From Pirellulales bacterium (lineage in GTDB: Bacteria > Planctomycetota > Planctomycetia > Pirellulales > JALHPA01): a DNA stretch of 64,000 nt. The position numbers were made by a program, and so were the translations under genes. Positions within the stretch are counted from its first letter, which is position 1. Each line of letters opens with the position of its first letter. The DNA is taken from positions 1 to 64,000 of the forward strand of contig JANRLT010000021.1 of NCBI GenBank assembly GCA_033762255.1. Direction: 5' to 3'. The notes under the pieces were generated by a model. It was not told the origin of the DNA and searched no databases. It saw only the letters and a program-made list of their open reading frames with translations. Below, piece by piece: positions 1 to 8,930 of this stretch.

Positions 1-28
1 CGGCGCGCTGGCGCCCTCCCCGCTCACT

Positions 29-457
29 TTAACTCGATGCGAAAAATCCAAACCGTGGCCACGTTAACAGACGTTGACCTAGCCCCACTCCCCATAAACC
101 ACAACCCGACTTTGTTCTGTTTACGCTGAACCAGTACAGACGACCCGCGACGAGGGGTAATAACTGTGCCAAGTCTTCATCGAGATGCGTGGCTTGCGCA
201 ACCAAGATGACTATATCGTGCGCGTCGATTTCAGCTAACGCTAATTCCGTGGTTCGGGAATCGGAATCGCGCAAGATACCCGGAGTATCGACTAATGTGA
301 AATCATGCACACGGTAAACTTCGCATGCAATCGTAGACCCGCGGTAATTCTCGCTACGGGAAGATTTTTGCGCTAGAGCAGTCGCTAAGCGGGTTTTACC
401 CACGCTTTCTTGTCCAATGAGCACGATGGAACGGTGGACATTTAACAAAGATTCCAT
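29..457 (-). CDS. Truncated FeoB-type GTPase domain protein
   Basis: The first 60 residues carry a translation-factor-like G domain as in the N-terminal part of FeoB: a P-loop GQESVGKT (about residues 15-22), a YRGST segment that fits the G2 switch, and the G3 motif DTPG (about 57-60). FeoB proteins are normally 600-800 residues with a membrane permease part; this one stops at 142. After the stretch ending LLPLVAGR the sequence stops resembling the family, no NKxD (G4) motif follows, and no membrane segment is encoded before the window edge. It lies 33 bases behind the flavoprotein gene on the same strand, so it closes a three-gene metal-related unit. It may be a decayed gene or a frameshift near position 130; a genuine stand-alone GTPase is less likely because the fold would be incomplete. 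Confidence 0.5.
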   Translation of the reverse strand: MESLLNVHRSIVLIGQESVGKTRLATALAQKSSRSENYRGSTIACEVYRVHDFTLVDTPGILRDSDSRTTELALAEIDAHDIVILVAQATHLDEDLAQLLPLVAGRLYWFSVNRTKSGCGLWGVGLGQRLLTWPRFGFFASS

Positions 458-490
458 AAATGTATGAGCGATGGATTTACTTGGAAATTC

Positions 491-1621
491 TTAACAAAGG
501 CAGTCTTGCCCGCAACAGGACAAATCATCTAAATACATTCCCCATTTGCGATAGTTTTCCAGAGGTTGCGTATCGTGTCCCAATCGATGCGCGATGGCGC
601 TTGCAACAACTGCAAAACGTTGGCGATACTTATAAATAAAACAAAAGATGTGGTTATCATGCCGCACACCGGGCCCCACTAAAAACAGATTTGAAGACAG
701 TGTGGATTCGTCATCTTTGGTCAATTCGGGATAGCGATCTTGACGCCACGCAAAATGTTCCGATACAAGTTTTGCACTGCACTCAAAACCCGTAGCCAAT
801 AGCGGGGCGTGCTTCGCGCGATATTTGTATCCTTGGCTATCGGTCAGCATGAAACTTTTGTCATGTCGGACAACGTTACAAATATCCACTCCAGAGATCC
901 ATTCCCATGATTTTTGTCTATTGAGGGCTGATAATCGATCCAACGTATAGGGAGATAAGCTTTGACTGGGGTCACTGGAGCTTACATCCGGTCGCGCCTG
1001 CCGTTCAAACAAACGAACCTTTTTCCCTGTGGTTAATAAATTGATCACGGCGTCCATGCCACTTTCATATCCGCCAATAATTACGGCGTCTTCCACCGGA
1101 TAGCTGGACCATGCGGTAACCCGGCTGGTGTGCAAACAATGCTCCGACCCCGGAAAGGGAGTTTCGCGGGGATATTGAAATTCACCCGCCGCCCAAACCA
1201 AGTGACGTGTGGCAAATGCGCCGGAATTTGTCTTAATTATCCATACTCCCGGCTTATCAGATTTTTCGATGCCGCGAACCTCAACACCCAACTTGACCGG
1301 CTGCTGAAAATGACTAGCAACTGCTTGCAGATAGGCGGCGTATTCCTTTCCCGTGGAATGTTCCGTCCCTAGTGAGTAACCCGGCGAAGTTCCTATAGCA
1401 ATTGAATTGAGGTCCAACATGCCAATTGAATTAGAAGGGAATGAAGGAGTTATCAATCTCATTTCCCGAGGCCAACGAAGAAATGAGCCACCTACTTGGT
1501 ATCGTTCTAAAATCAGGAAATTTGCAATCCTCAGCTCACGCAATATCACTCCCAGACCTATCCCCGCAGCTCCCGCGCCGACAATTATCACATCATGAAT
1601 ATGCTTTTTATTTGGGAACAT
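491..1621 (-). CDS. FAD/NAD(P)-dependent flavoprotein with Cys-rich C-terminus
   Basis: A 376-residue flavin-dependent oxidoreductase of the CzcO / flavin-monooxygenase type. The FAD-binding dinucleotide fold is at the N-terminus (VIIVGAGAAGIGLG, about residues 11-24), and a second Rossmann site for NAD(P)H appears near residues 180-190 (VIIGGYESGMDA). An ATGFE-like segment near 280 and LVGPG near 315 fit the usual family pattern. The last eight residues are CCGQDCLC, four cysteines that could bind a metal or cluster; that is inference. It sits between a CobW-type metallochaperone (52 bases upstream) and a FeoB-like GTPase fragment, so a role in metal redox chemistry is plausible, but substrate cannot be read from the sequence. 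The ATG at 1621 has only a weak GAAG in front. Confidence 0.75.
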   Translation of the reverse strand: MFPNKKHIHDVIIVGAGAAGIGLGVILRELRIANFLILERYQVGGSFLRWPREMRLITPSFPSNSIGMLDLNSIAIGTSPGYSLGTEHSTGKEYAAYLQAVASHFQQPVKLGVEVRGIEKSDKPGVWIIKTNSGAFATRHLVWAAGEFQYPRETPFPGSEHCLHTSRVTAWSSYPVEDAVIIGGYESGMDAVINLLTTGKKVRLFERQARPDVSSSDPSQSLSPYTLDRLSALNRQKSWEWISGVDICNVVRHDKSFMLTDSQGYKYRAKHAPLLATGFECSAKLVSEHFAWRQDRYPELTKDDESTLSSNLFLVGPGVRHDNHIFCFIYKYRQRFAVVASAIAHRLGHDTQPLENYRKWGMYLDDLSCCGQDCLC

Positions 1622-1673
1622 CTTCAGTAAGTGTGAATTGGAAAAGGCTATTGGGTAGTGAATGATTATTGTT

Positions 1674-2906
1674 TTAATTGTCGATCATGAGATCGTCCTT
1701 GTTAGAATTAGTCGCAATAACCCAACCCGGAAAGGGATCTTCCAGGCTTAGCCATTCGTCCGGGCCGCGTGATAATTCTTCCGTAGTGAGCAGACAACGG
1801 TCCAAGGCGGTGATCATTTTCTCAATCGGCATTTTGGAGCCGATAAACACCAGTTCTTGCCGGCAATCGCCGTACGGTTCTTGCCAGTCGTTGGTTAAAA
1901 TTTCAGCGATGGTATCCTCGTCCGGCCACTCCGTCCAGGGCGCGGCGGCCAGCCATTTCCCTCCTGGCTGCAAACTGCATACTTTGCCAGCGCTAGCCCA
2001 AATGGCCGCATATTCCGGGCGAGTGGCCAGCCAGGCAAAACCTTTTGACCGTAAAATCCCCTTCATCAACGGGCCGCGGACGAACTTGTAAAACTTCTTG
2101 GGGTCAAACGGCCGCCGCGCGCGATAAACAAAGCTGTTAATTCCATATTCATCGCTCTCGGAAACATGCTCCCCCCGCAGCACTTTTAACCAACCGGGGT
2201 TTTGGTTGGCGATTTCGAAATCAAAATGGCCCGTGTTGAGAATGAGATCCAAGGGGACACGCCCATGGCTGGCGAGAAGAATCTTGGCCCGTGGATTAAG
2301 CCTGCGCAAGATAGTCTCCAGATAACCCACATCATCAGGCGCCGCCAGATCCGTTTTGTTAACCACGATCACATCGGCGAATTCCACCTGTTCAACCAGC
2401 AATTCCACGATGCTGCGGTTGTCATTTTCGTCCAGGCCAATTCCCCGCTCGGCCAATTCGTCGGCGGTACAATATTCATCCAAGAAATTACAAGCGTCCA
2501 CCACCGTGACCATTGTGTCCAGTTGGGCCAGATCACCTAGGGATTGGCCATCTTCCCCGGCAAAAGTAAACGTCTCGGCCACGGGGAGCGGTTCGGAGAT
2601 TCCAGTCGATTCAATCAGCAGATAATCGAAACGGCCATCCCTGGCCAATGCCGCGACCTCTTGAAGCAAATCTTCGCGTAATGTGCAGCAGATGCATCCG
2701 TTTGACATTTCGACCAGACGTTCCTCCGTGCGGGAAAGCGCCGCTTCCCCGCCCCGAACCAATTTGGCATCGATATTGACTTCGCTCATATCATTGACAA
2801 TGACCGCCACGCGCATGCCATCGCGGTTTGAAAAGACATGATTGAGCAGCGTAGTTTTTCCCGCGCCCAAGAATCCCGATAGCACCGTCACAGGCAACCG
2901 CTTCAT
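1674..2906 (-). CDS. CobW/COG0523-type GTPase, putative zinc metallochaperone
   Basis: A COG0523 G3E GTPase of about 410 residues, as usual for this family. Visible motifs are the P-loop GFLGAGKTT just after the start, the metal-binding CxCC motif in NGCICC, the ESTG switch segment, VVNKTDL for guanine specificity, and a CobW C-terminal domain in the second half. These proteins hydrolyse GTP to insert or move metal; the closest resemblance is to the ZigA/YciC zinc-limitation branch, which is inference. The start was set at the ATG at 2906 because AAGGAAC lies five bases in front; an in-frame ATG 18 bases upstream has no comparable site. It heads the three-gene run that continues into the flavoprotein and the truncated GTPase. 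No convincing Zur operator was seen in the 136 bases upstream. Confidence 0.85.
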   Translation of the reverse strand: MKRLPVTVLSGFLGAGKTTLLNHVFSNRDGMRVAVIVNDMSEVNIDAKLVRGGEAALSRTEERLVEMSNGCICCTLREDLLQEVAALARDGRFDYLLIESTGISEPLPVAETFTFAGEDGQSLGDLAQLDTMVTVVDACNFLDEYCTADELAERGIGLDENDNRSIVELLVEQVEFADVIVVNKTDLAAPDDVGYLETILRRLNPRAKILLASHGRVPLDLILNTGHFDFEIANQNPGWLKVLRGEHVSESDEYGINSFVYRARRPFDPKKFYKFVRGPLMKGILRSKGFAWLATRPEYAAIWASAGKVCSLQPGGKWLAAAPWTEWPDEDTIAEILTNDWQEPYGDCRQELVFIGSKMPIEKMITALDRCLLTTEELSRGPDEWLSLEDPFPGWVIATNSNKDDLMIDN

Positions 2907-3042
2907 AAAAGTTCCTTTTGGCAAACACCAACAACAATTTAAATACGCTGACTGGCGACCTGAGTGGCTCCGCCTGACAGGAGGTTATGCAGGGAGAGAG
3001 TACCTGATGAGGCAGTCCCAGCCGCCAGCCAGCGCAGCTCAA

Positions 3043-5370
3043 CTACATGGATGTGGTTCGCGCGTAATTGTTACGGGTAATTACAATACTGGCCGCAACC
3101 GTGACAAATACGCCAACCCCCGCCAGCGAGATCAATCCCGGCTCCGGAATGGGCCGCAAGACAAAGCCCCGCGTTACTTCGCTACCGCCCGGCGAAGCAA
3201 TATATCGCCCATAACCGGTGATTTCGCCATGGGTGTTAATCGCGCGGGCTTCGAGCAACTTGGTCCAACCGACTGACCCGGCCAGTGAAATTTCACTTGG
3301 GGGCAGCAGGGTCAGTAGTTCCGTGGCCTGATACCCCCCCAGTCCACCGGAAAAAGGGGTCCACAAGAGCGCTTTGTTATTATTGGAAGAATCCCCTTCC
3401 GTCGCGCCGGCGTAACCCACAATCCAGTTATTCGGGCCGATATCCAGGGCCTCGGTCCGGGTATTTGTGGGCCCAAAAAATCCAAGTGAAGTTAATCCGG
3501 TGTCCCCGGGCTGGTAGATAAACGCCGCTTCGTCGCCAAAATTGGCGGAAAACGTCATCCTGCCGACGGCCACGCCCGCATCATTGATCGATCGCGCCAA
3601 ACTACTGGTCCCGGCGGTATTACGGCTATCAATGCGAGTGACCGTGGTGTAGGGATTCCCCTGGCTGTCGGGGGTTCCCGCATTCCAGATTACCGCACGA
3701 TTACGCGCGGTTGGTGTACCAGCGTCGTCCGGAGTCTGCGAAAACCCGGTGATTTGCTGGAATTCGTTAACGTCATAGGCGACGCTCCAACTCGCTCCCG
3801 GTAAAAAAGGCAAGCCGTTGATCGCAGGATCGAGTTTGTAAGCTACCAACGATTGATTTGGATTCACGTCGTACCAAAACGCCCGGCGGGGGTTTTGATT
3901 GGTCAAGAAGGCATCGCTGCTGCCGTTACCGACGACGCGATTCAGATTGTTAATCGACTGGGCAAATGCCCGGCGTCCCCCGACGCTATTAAAAGGCTCG
4001 ATTACCGCTAAAAATTGATTAGTATTGGCATTGAACACAATACCTCGATCATATGGGACGGAGCCTGTGCTACTACCGGGGGCGGGCGCGCTGTAGCGGC
4101 CCACTCCGACGATGATTTTGCCGTCGTTGATAGCGTGTCCTTCGCTGGAAGTGACGGCGGTGGTGTACGCCGGCAGTCCGATATTGGTGGAAGGTGAATT
4201 CACACCATCATAAAACAGACCGCGCTGAAACCCACCGGTAAGATTGTCATAACCTGCGACTTCCCCATTGGCGTTCAAGCCGCGGGCTTGGTTGGAAAGT
4301 CCGGAAACCGTTAAGGGAACGGGGAAAATATTGTATAAGGGGGCGGCCGTGGCAGTGACTGTCACCGCACCTGTTACAAGTAAAAGTCCGCAAACCCGCC
4401 TAATTTTCTTTGCCAAATAGCTCTTTCCGGCAACTACCGTTGCCATCGCGCAGATTCCTAAAAGCCAATAAACGCCCGGTTCAGGCACTGGCACGCTCCC
4501 CATGCCAAAGAATATTACTCCCGGATTTGTGCCCACGAGTGACCAAGTGCCCGCATCCAAGTCATAGCGGGCAATCCCGCCCAAGCGCAAATCGGGAGTG
4601 ACGGTGTCGCCGTCATGATTCCAAAAATTGACGCTGCCAAAGAGTGAGTCAAATTGCCCGTCGTTATTTTCGTCCACGCCAGCCAGGGCGGAGTATCCGG
4701 AATAACGTCCCGCATCATTGCCATCCACGGCATCGGGCGCTCCAATGACAGCCGCCATGCCGTTGATGACGTTGAGTCGAATTAAATTTTGTCGTCCCGT
4801 TTCCAGATTGATTCCATAAAGATGGTCCCCAATCGAACCCAGGCTTATCACAAATGGCTGGGCGGTACCCGCGGGCAAGCCAAAGTGGCTGTCCAAATTC
4901 ATCCCAATCTGCCCTGCGGGACCAATAGCCGTAGCTAATCCCGTAACGCGGTCAACTTGGTACAATTGCCTATTCCCAGAGGTCGTCACCACGAACGCCC
5001 GGCCGTCGGCCAGCACGTCAAAGGCGGTAGCATTCACGCCAGCCGGCCCCCCCACCGCGGTGGCGCCGTTACTTACAAAGGGATTTACCTTAACCAACTG
5101 TCCGGAATTGAAACCGAGCAAACCATCATTCGCCGTTCCTCCCAAGCCCGCAGGCGTGGAGTTGGTCCAGATAGGTAACGGCGTCGCGATCCCGGTGTTG
5201 GTATCGATCGAGTACATCCGGTTTTCACGCACATCATCATGCGTTCCCGGGGTATTTTCGATGAGTAATTGACCAGAGGCATAAATTGTCGCCCCGGATG
5301 CGACTGGCATGGTGAATAAACAGAGGGACATGACAACAACTGTCATTCCCACATGGCACAAGTTTTTCAC
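3043..5370 (-). CDS. Double PEP-CTERM protein (two fused exosortase substrates)
   Basis: A 775-residue exported protein that reads as two PEP-CTERM proteins joined in frame. Residues 1-27 are a signal peptide; residues 28-294 form a domain tracking time or place-like repeats of unknown function; PEP at 296-298 is followed by a hydrophobic segment and the basic KKIRR. Directly after, residues 322-343 look like a second signal peptide ending TATAA, followed by a HAF-repeat domain (repeated IN..G.IVG-like units) and a second sorting signal with PEP at 742-744, a membrane segment and a basic tail. PEP-CTERM signals are cut by exosortase. Translation starts at GTG 5370 behind AGGAG. A TTG at 4416 with GGAAAG in front could allow separate synthesis of the second half. 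The gene follows another HAF PEP-CTERM gene. Confidence 0.85.
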   Translation of the reverse strand: MKNLCHVGMTVVVMSLCLFTMPVASGATIYASGQLLIENTPGTHDDVRENRMYSIDTNTGIATPLPIWTNSTPAGLGGTANDGLLGFNSGQLVKVNPFVSNGATAVGGPAGVNATAFDVLADGRAFVVTTSGNRQLYQVDRVTGLATAIGPAGQIGMNLDSHFGLPAGTAQPFVISLGSIGDHLYGINLETGRQNLIRLNVINGMAAVIGAPDAVDGNDAGRYSGYSALAGVDENNDGQFDSLFGSVNFWNHDGDTVTPDLRLGGIARYDLDAGTWSLVGTNPGVIFFGMGSVPVPEPGVYWLLGICAMATVVAGKSYLAKKIRRVCGLLLVTGAVTVTATAAPLYNIFPVPLTVSGLSNQARGLNANGEVAGYDNLTGGFQRGLFYDGVNSPSTNIGLPAYTTAVTSSEGHAINDGKIIVGVGRYSAPAPGSSTGSVPYDRGIVFNANTNQFLAVIEPFNSVGGRRAFAQSINNLNRVVGNGSSDAFLTNQNPRRAFWYDVNPNQSLVAYKLDPAINGLPFLPGASWSVAYDVNEFQQITGFSQTPDDAGTPTARNRAVIWNAGTPDSQGNPYTTVTRIDSRNTAGTSSLARSINDAGVAVGRMTFSANFGDEAAFIYQPGDTGLTSLGFFGPTNTRTEALDIGPNNWIVGYAGATEGDSSNNNKALLWTPFSGGLGGYQATELLTLLPPSEISLAGSVGWTKLLEARAINTHGEITGYGRYIASPGGSEVTRGFVLRPIPEPGLISLAGVGVFVTVAASIVITRNNYARTTSM

Positions 5371-5436
5371 AATAGCGTTCTCCTAGATGAAAGATAGCAA
5401 GCGAGAAGACCAACACACTTTTTTGTAAGAATCACG

Positions 5437-6633
5437 TCAGCTGGCGCTTTTGCGGCATAATCCGTGGAAAAAAGCCAATCCCGCGAGAACCACGCAGACA
5501 GCAATGCAGATGGATGGTTCGGGAATCGGCGTCAGCACAAAGCCCTGATTTACGCCATTAAACGTTCCCTCCCCCACGATCTGTCCGGCTTCGTTGATAT
5601 CGTACGCCCGCATGAGCGTCCAACCACTCCCCGGCGGCAAGAGGGTATTCAAATCGACCAGCGACCCGCCATGCCAGCCAAAAGCGCGGGAATTGTTTGC
5701 CGAATCCGTGGAAATTCCCACGACGGTGCCGCTTTCATTCACTCCATAAGCCCAGCCGGAGGTTCCGCCCAAAGTGCCAATATCATGAATCTGATCGAGT
5801 GTATCCCAGTACACAGCGCGGGTTAACCCCGACCCTCGATCCGCCGCCCCTACGATCATTCCCGCGTTATTGATATTCTGGGCATAACTTTGGGTAAAAA
5901 GCCCCAGCCCAGGTAACCCTTGGGAAGCGGGCGTACCCAGGTTGACCATGCCGCCGCTCATCGTCCAGCGAAATCCGCGGTCCGTGCCGTGGGAGTCGGA
6001 TAGCCCCGCAGAACCGACGACGACCCCCAGGTCATTGATTCCCGTGGCGTAGCTTCCCCCTTCGTACCCGTTGTAGGCGGGCACGGCATTGAATGGATCG
6101 TCGGGATGGAGCGTCGGAAGTTCAACTGTCCCTCCACCGGGAGACCAAACGAATGCGCGACTGAAATCGTTGGATGGCAGGCGCATATTGCCGACCATGT
6201 GGTTGGCGTCATTGATGCCAAATCCATTCCCGCGCGATCCGCCGACATTGCCCGCCAATGTCCAGCCTGTTCCGTTATGGTAGACGCCAAAATTACTGCC
6301 ACCGGGTCCATTTGTCGCGCGACCGGTGATGTTACCAAGATTATTGATTGCCCAAGGCCGAATCGCGGTATGGCCTGTGTAAAGACCGAGATCGGTTAAA
6401 CCCCCGTTAGTCCATAAAAATCCGGCGAGCGTGTTATTGCCCCCGGCATCACGAGAAACCCCCACGATGTGGCCAAAATCATTGATTCCATAGGCGATGC
6501 TACTGCTATCACCCGGCAAGGTACCGAGGGGCGTGACTAGGTAACCCGGAGCTAGCTGGCCATGAACGGAAGGCACCTGCAAGACAGCCAAAAAGGCACA
6601 GAGTGCCCAGAATGTGAATTGTTTATATCGCAT
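5437..6633 (-). CDS. PEP-CTERM protein with HAF repeats
   Basis: A secreted protein of 398 residues built from extracellular HAF repeats: short units of the form YGIND.G.IVG recur at least seven times between the signal peptide (ending about residue 26, VHG) and a C-terminal sorting signal with PIPEPS, a hydrophobic segment and a short basic tail (CRKSAS). Proteins of this kind are anchored or released through exosortase. The start was set at ATG 6633 because GGAG lies seven bases upstream; the open frame extends 26 residues further without a better site. It resembles the second half of the next gene downstream (66 bases away), so the two probably arose by duplication. A set of four phased TTGCAA boxes lies 30-80 bases in front of the start. 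Confidence 0.88.
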   Translation of the reverse strand: MRYKQFTFWALCAFLAVLQVPSVHGQLAPGYLVTPLGTLPGDSSSIAYGINDFGHIVGVSRDAGGNNTLAGFLWTNGGLTDLGLYTGHTAIRPWAINNLGNITGRATNGPGGSNFGVYHNGTGWTLAGNVGGSRGNGFGINDANHMVGNMRLPSNDFSRAFVWSPGGGTVELPTLHPDDPFNAVPAYNGYEGGSYATGINDLGVVVGSAGLSDSHGTDRGFRWTMSGGMVNLGTPASQGLPGLGLFTQSYAQNINNAGMIVGAADRGSGLTRAVYWDTLDQIHDIGTLGGTSGWAYGVNESGTVVGISTDSANNSRAFGWHGGSLVDLNTLLPPGSGWTLMRAYDINEAGQIVGEGTFNGVNQGFVLTPIPEPSICIAVCVVLAGLAFFHGLCRKSAS

Positions 6634-6661
6634 GAGCGTACTCCAAAATAAGAAGGCATAC

Positions 6662-6711
6662 CTGCAACTCGATTGCAATAATGATGATATACACTTGCAA
6701 CTAATTTGCAA
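6662..6711. promoter_or_regulatory. Phased TTGCAA operator-like array
   Basis: Four copies of the self-complementary hexamer TTGCAA (the first is CTGCAA) begin at 6662, 6673, 6695 and 6706, that is at spacings of 11, 22 and 11 bases, one or two helical turns. Both pairs have the form xTGCAAC-n4-TTGCAATAA. The array sits 30-80 bases upstream of the PEP-CTERM start at 6633. The arrangement suggests binding sites for a dimeric regulator that cooperates along one DNA face; its identity is unknown. Confidence 0.45.
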
Positions 6712-6756
6712 TAACTAAAATTGGATTTTTTCTCTAGATATTAAAATTTTACGCAA

Positions 6757-8292
6757 CTATTGTAGGCCAAATGCTTTACGCAGACGCGCATAAGCCCGAG
6801 TCACATCCTGCGCGTATTGTTTGGCTTCCTGGTAATCCCCTTCCGCGACGGCGTGTTCAAGCAGTTCCAGTTTGTTACGCAAGACCATCGCCTTATAACG
6901 CTGAAAATCAGTCACGTTGCCAGTACGTAAATAGGCTCCTACTTGCAACCGTCGGGTCCAATCATCTAAGTGTTCCTTGTGATACTCCAATTGTTCCAAA
7001 TCCATGGCAACCGCTGCGCTAAATAACTCCAGCTCGTAGTTTTTCATTTCCTGAAAACAGGCTTGTACGGGGGGATAATACGAATAGCAACCAAAAACAC
7101 TGAACAGTACCAAGCCTAACAGGGCCACACCGCCAAGTGCGGCGGGTGGCAGCACGACATCGAAGCGGTTCTTTTGTTGTTTAACAGGTTGAAGCTCGCT
7201 AAGTTTTGACTCCCAGATTTCGCGGGGGTCGACCCAGCGTAGAATCCCCCCCAGAATGACCAAAAGTCCATACAATCCCGCTACCGGCGCATCCGGGGAA
7301 CGGAGTGCCTCGGCCATGCTGGAGCTGAATTTTTGCAGCACTTGGGGATTGCCCTGGTGGAACGGACTGCAGTACATATCAAACGCATGGGAGTGTCCCG
7401 CGGGATCGACTTCTTCGGGATAGAGGGGCTTTTCCAGGGAATAGGCGATACACCAAACTACAGAGATGAGAATAACCATAAAGACCAAGCCGCGCCGCCA
7501 GCCGTAATTCACACACATCCATAAAATCAGTCCGAGATTTAGTCCGGCCCCCAGCGTTAACAGGACAAACCCCGCCCCGATGCTATTGCCGTGCTGAAAC
7601 ATTGACCCCAACTGCCACATCGCCGTTAGCGGCGTGACATATGCCGGAATCGCAACCATCGTCATATTTAGGGGTGCCCGGGGATTATCATGCTCAACCT
7701 GGGTTTGCAAGGCTCCGGGCTTTAGGGCAAAACTTAGCAAGGCCACTCCCAACAAACCGACGAATATAAATTTCAGGCTGGGTCCGGCGGCCTCCCGGAG
7801 AATGGCAAGTAAAATCGCCGCCAAGCGTTGCCAGCCATGCGGCATGAGAGGTGGCTCATTCTCGGCCAGTTCCGTTTGGGAAAAGATTTTGTCCCACAGC
7901 CCCCCCACGACGGTAACCACGGCCAAAGACCCCAGGGCGAAGGCAAAAATGACAAATGGCTCCGAAAGCGTCAAACCATACAGCAAAGAAAGGGGATTAA
8001 ATAAAGGCGCGGTCATGGCAAAAGCGAGCGTTGTTCCTCCCGCCAATCCCGCTAAGCGTAAACGCCGCGCGACTGGCAAAACGCCCAGGGAACACACGGG
8101 AAGCAGCATCCCGATGAGCCAGGCCTGGGGCAATTCCCGCCAGGTCCCCGCCCCAAACAACAACCGGGTCCGGCGGTGCCCCAACAAGCGGTGCAATATT
8201 CCCGCCACAAACAGCCCGATAAGCAGTGTGGGACTGGCGGCTAATAAAGCTTGCAATATTCGTAATATTCCGCCCAATAACAGTTCCAGCAT
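6757..8292 (-). CDS. ArsP/DUF318-type permease with C-terminal extension
   Basis: A polytopic membrane protein of 511 residues. The first half matches the predicted permease family DUF318/ArsP_1: an early hydrophobic hairpin, the conserved segment LLPVCSLGVLPVARRLRLAG in the family's Cys-containing position, and AMTAPLFNPLSL. Family members export metals, metalloids or organoarsenicals; the residue pattern here does not fix the substrate. Further membrane segments lie near 165-190, 240-290 and 330-345, followed by a last segment near 395-415 and a soluble helical C-terminus of about 90 residues that is not part of the usual permease. GGAGGT lies eight bases before the ATG. The gene is last in the DUF58-transglutaminase-MoxR-lipoprotein run and directly follows the His-containing lipoprotein, which may act with it. 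Confidence 0.75.
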   Translation of the reverse strand: MLELLLGGILRILQALLAASPTLLIGLFVAGILHRLLGHRRTRLLFGAGTWRELPQAWLIGMLLPVCSLGVLPVARRLRLAGLAGGTTLAFAMTAPLFNPLSLLYGLTLSEPFVIFAFALGSLAVVTVVGGLWDKIFSQTELAENEPPLMPHGWQRLAAILLAILREAAGPSLKFIFVGLLGVALLSFALKPGALQTQVEHDNPRAPLNMTMVAIPAYVTPLTAMWQLGSMFQHGNSIGAGFVLLTLGAGLNLGLILWMCVNYGWRRGLVFMVILISVVWCIAYSLEKPLYPEEVDPAGHSHAFDMYCSPFHQGNPQVLQKFSSSMAEALRSPDAPVAGLYGLLVILGGILRWVDPREIWESKLSELQPVKQQKNRFDVVLPPAALGGVALLGLVLFSVFGCYSYYPPVQACFQEMKNYELELFSAAVAMDLEQLEYHKEHLDDWTRRLQVGAYLRTGNVTDFQRYKAMVLRNKLELLEHAVAEGDYQEAKQYAQDVTRAYARLRKAFGLQ

Positions 8293-8340
8293 CGGGCCTA
8301 CCTCCGAAGTAAGACAAAAAAGATAACATTTCCGCCCGCG

Positions 8341-8922
8341 TTAGGGAATTTCAGTCGCTTCCACGGGGCTGGTTTCATCCGTTATGACCATAGGGCGGTA
8401 AATGGAATTCAGCCAAGAACCATCCCGATCAATTTCCATGAGGGTTGACAACAGCGCCTGGATTTCAGCTTGCGGGTATGTTGGTGGAGCGGTGGCCGCA
8501 GTTGAGGTGTTAACGGTAAAAGTCCGCCGCCAAAGGGTAAAGCGGGGCAGAAGTTCCCGGGATTGACTAACAAGCTTGCTCCAGGATTCTTCGGGGAGAT
8601 CACTCTCAGCGGCTAATTCCGGCAGCCAAGCCAAGAGGTCGCCTAGTTCCGCCGCCAAGTTTTGATTCGCTTCGTTTAGTGGAATAACGGTTCCGGATAA
8701 CTGGTCATGACGCGCGCGAATCGCGGGTAACAACTGGCTAAAATCAGCCGGGCGATGCCCGGGGATTTCGTGTCCATGCTGATGTTCATAATCATCCTCC
8801 GCGGCTCCCTCGATAGCCGTGGTTCCGCAGCCCGCCGCCAACAACAAGCACCAGCAACAACTAGCCAGACGCAACGAGCGACCAGCGAATAGCGTCATGG
8901 TATTAGGAAACGTACGAAGCAT
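8341..8922 (-). CDS. Lipoprotein with short His-rich segment
   Basis: A 193-residue predicted lipoprotein: an N-terminal hydrophobic segment ends in the lipobox LAAGC (Cys 32), and the mature part begins with an acidic, His-containing stretch EHQHGHEIPGHRP (His 47, 49, 51, 56) that could bind a divalent metal. The rest is predominantly helical and of no family I can name. It starts eight bases behind the MoxR stop codon, with GAGG about eleven bases upstream of the ATG, and is followed after 48 bases by the permease gene. The context suggests an accessory protein of that permease or of the MoxR cluster; both are inference. Confidence 0.65.
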   Translation of the reverse strand: MLRTFPNTMTLFAGRSLRLASCCWCLLLAAGCGTTAIEGAAEDDYEHQHGHEIPGHRPADFSQLLPAIRARHDQLSGTVIPLNEANQNLAAELGDLLAWLPELAAESDLPEESWSKLVSQSRELLPRFTLWRRTFTVNTSTAATAPPTYPQAEIQALLSTLMEIDRDGSWLNSIYRPMVITDETSPVEATEIP

Positions 8923-8930
8923 GGAATTAG

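Noticed and set aside
2907-3042. Possible Zur operator before the CobW-type gene
   Set aside because: No dyad resembling known zinc-regulator sites could be found in the interval.
7997-8329. 110-codon frame overlapping the permease start
   Set aside because: The permease has an ideal GGAGGT site and family motifs; this frame is a shadow.
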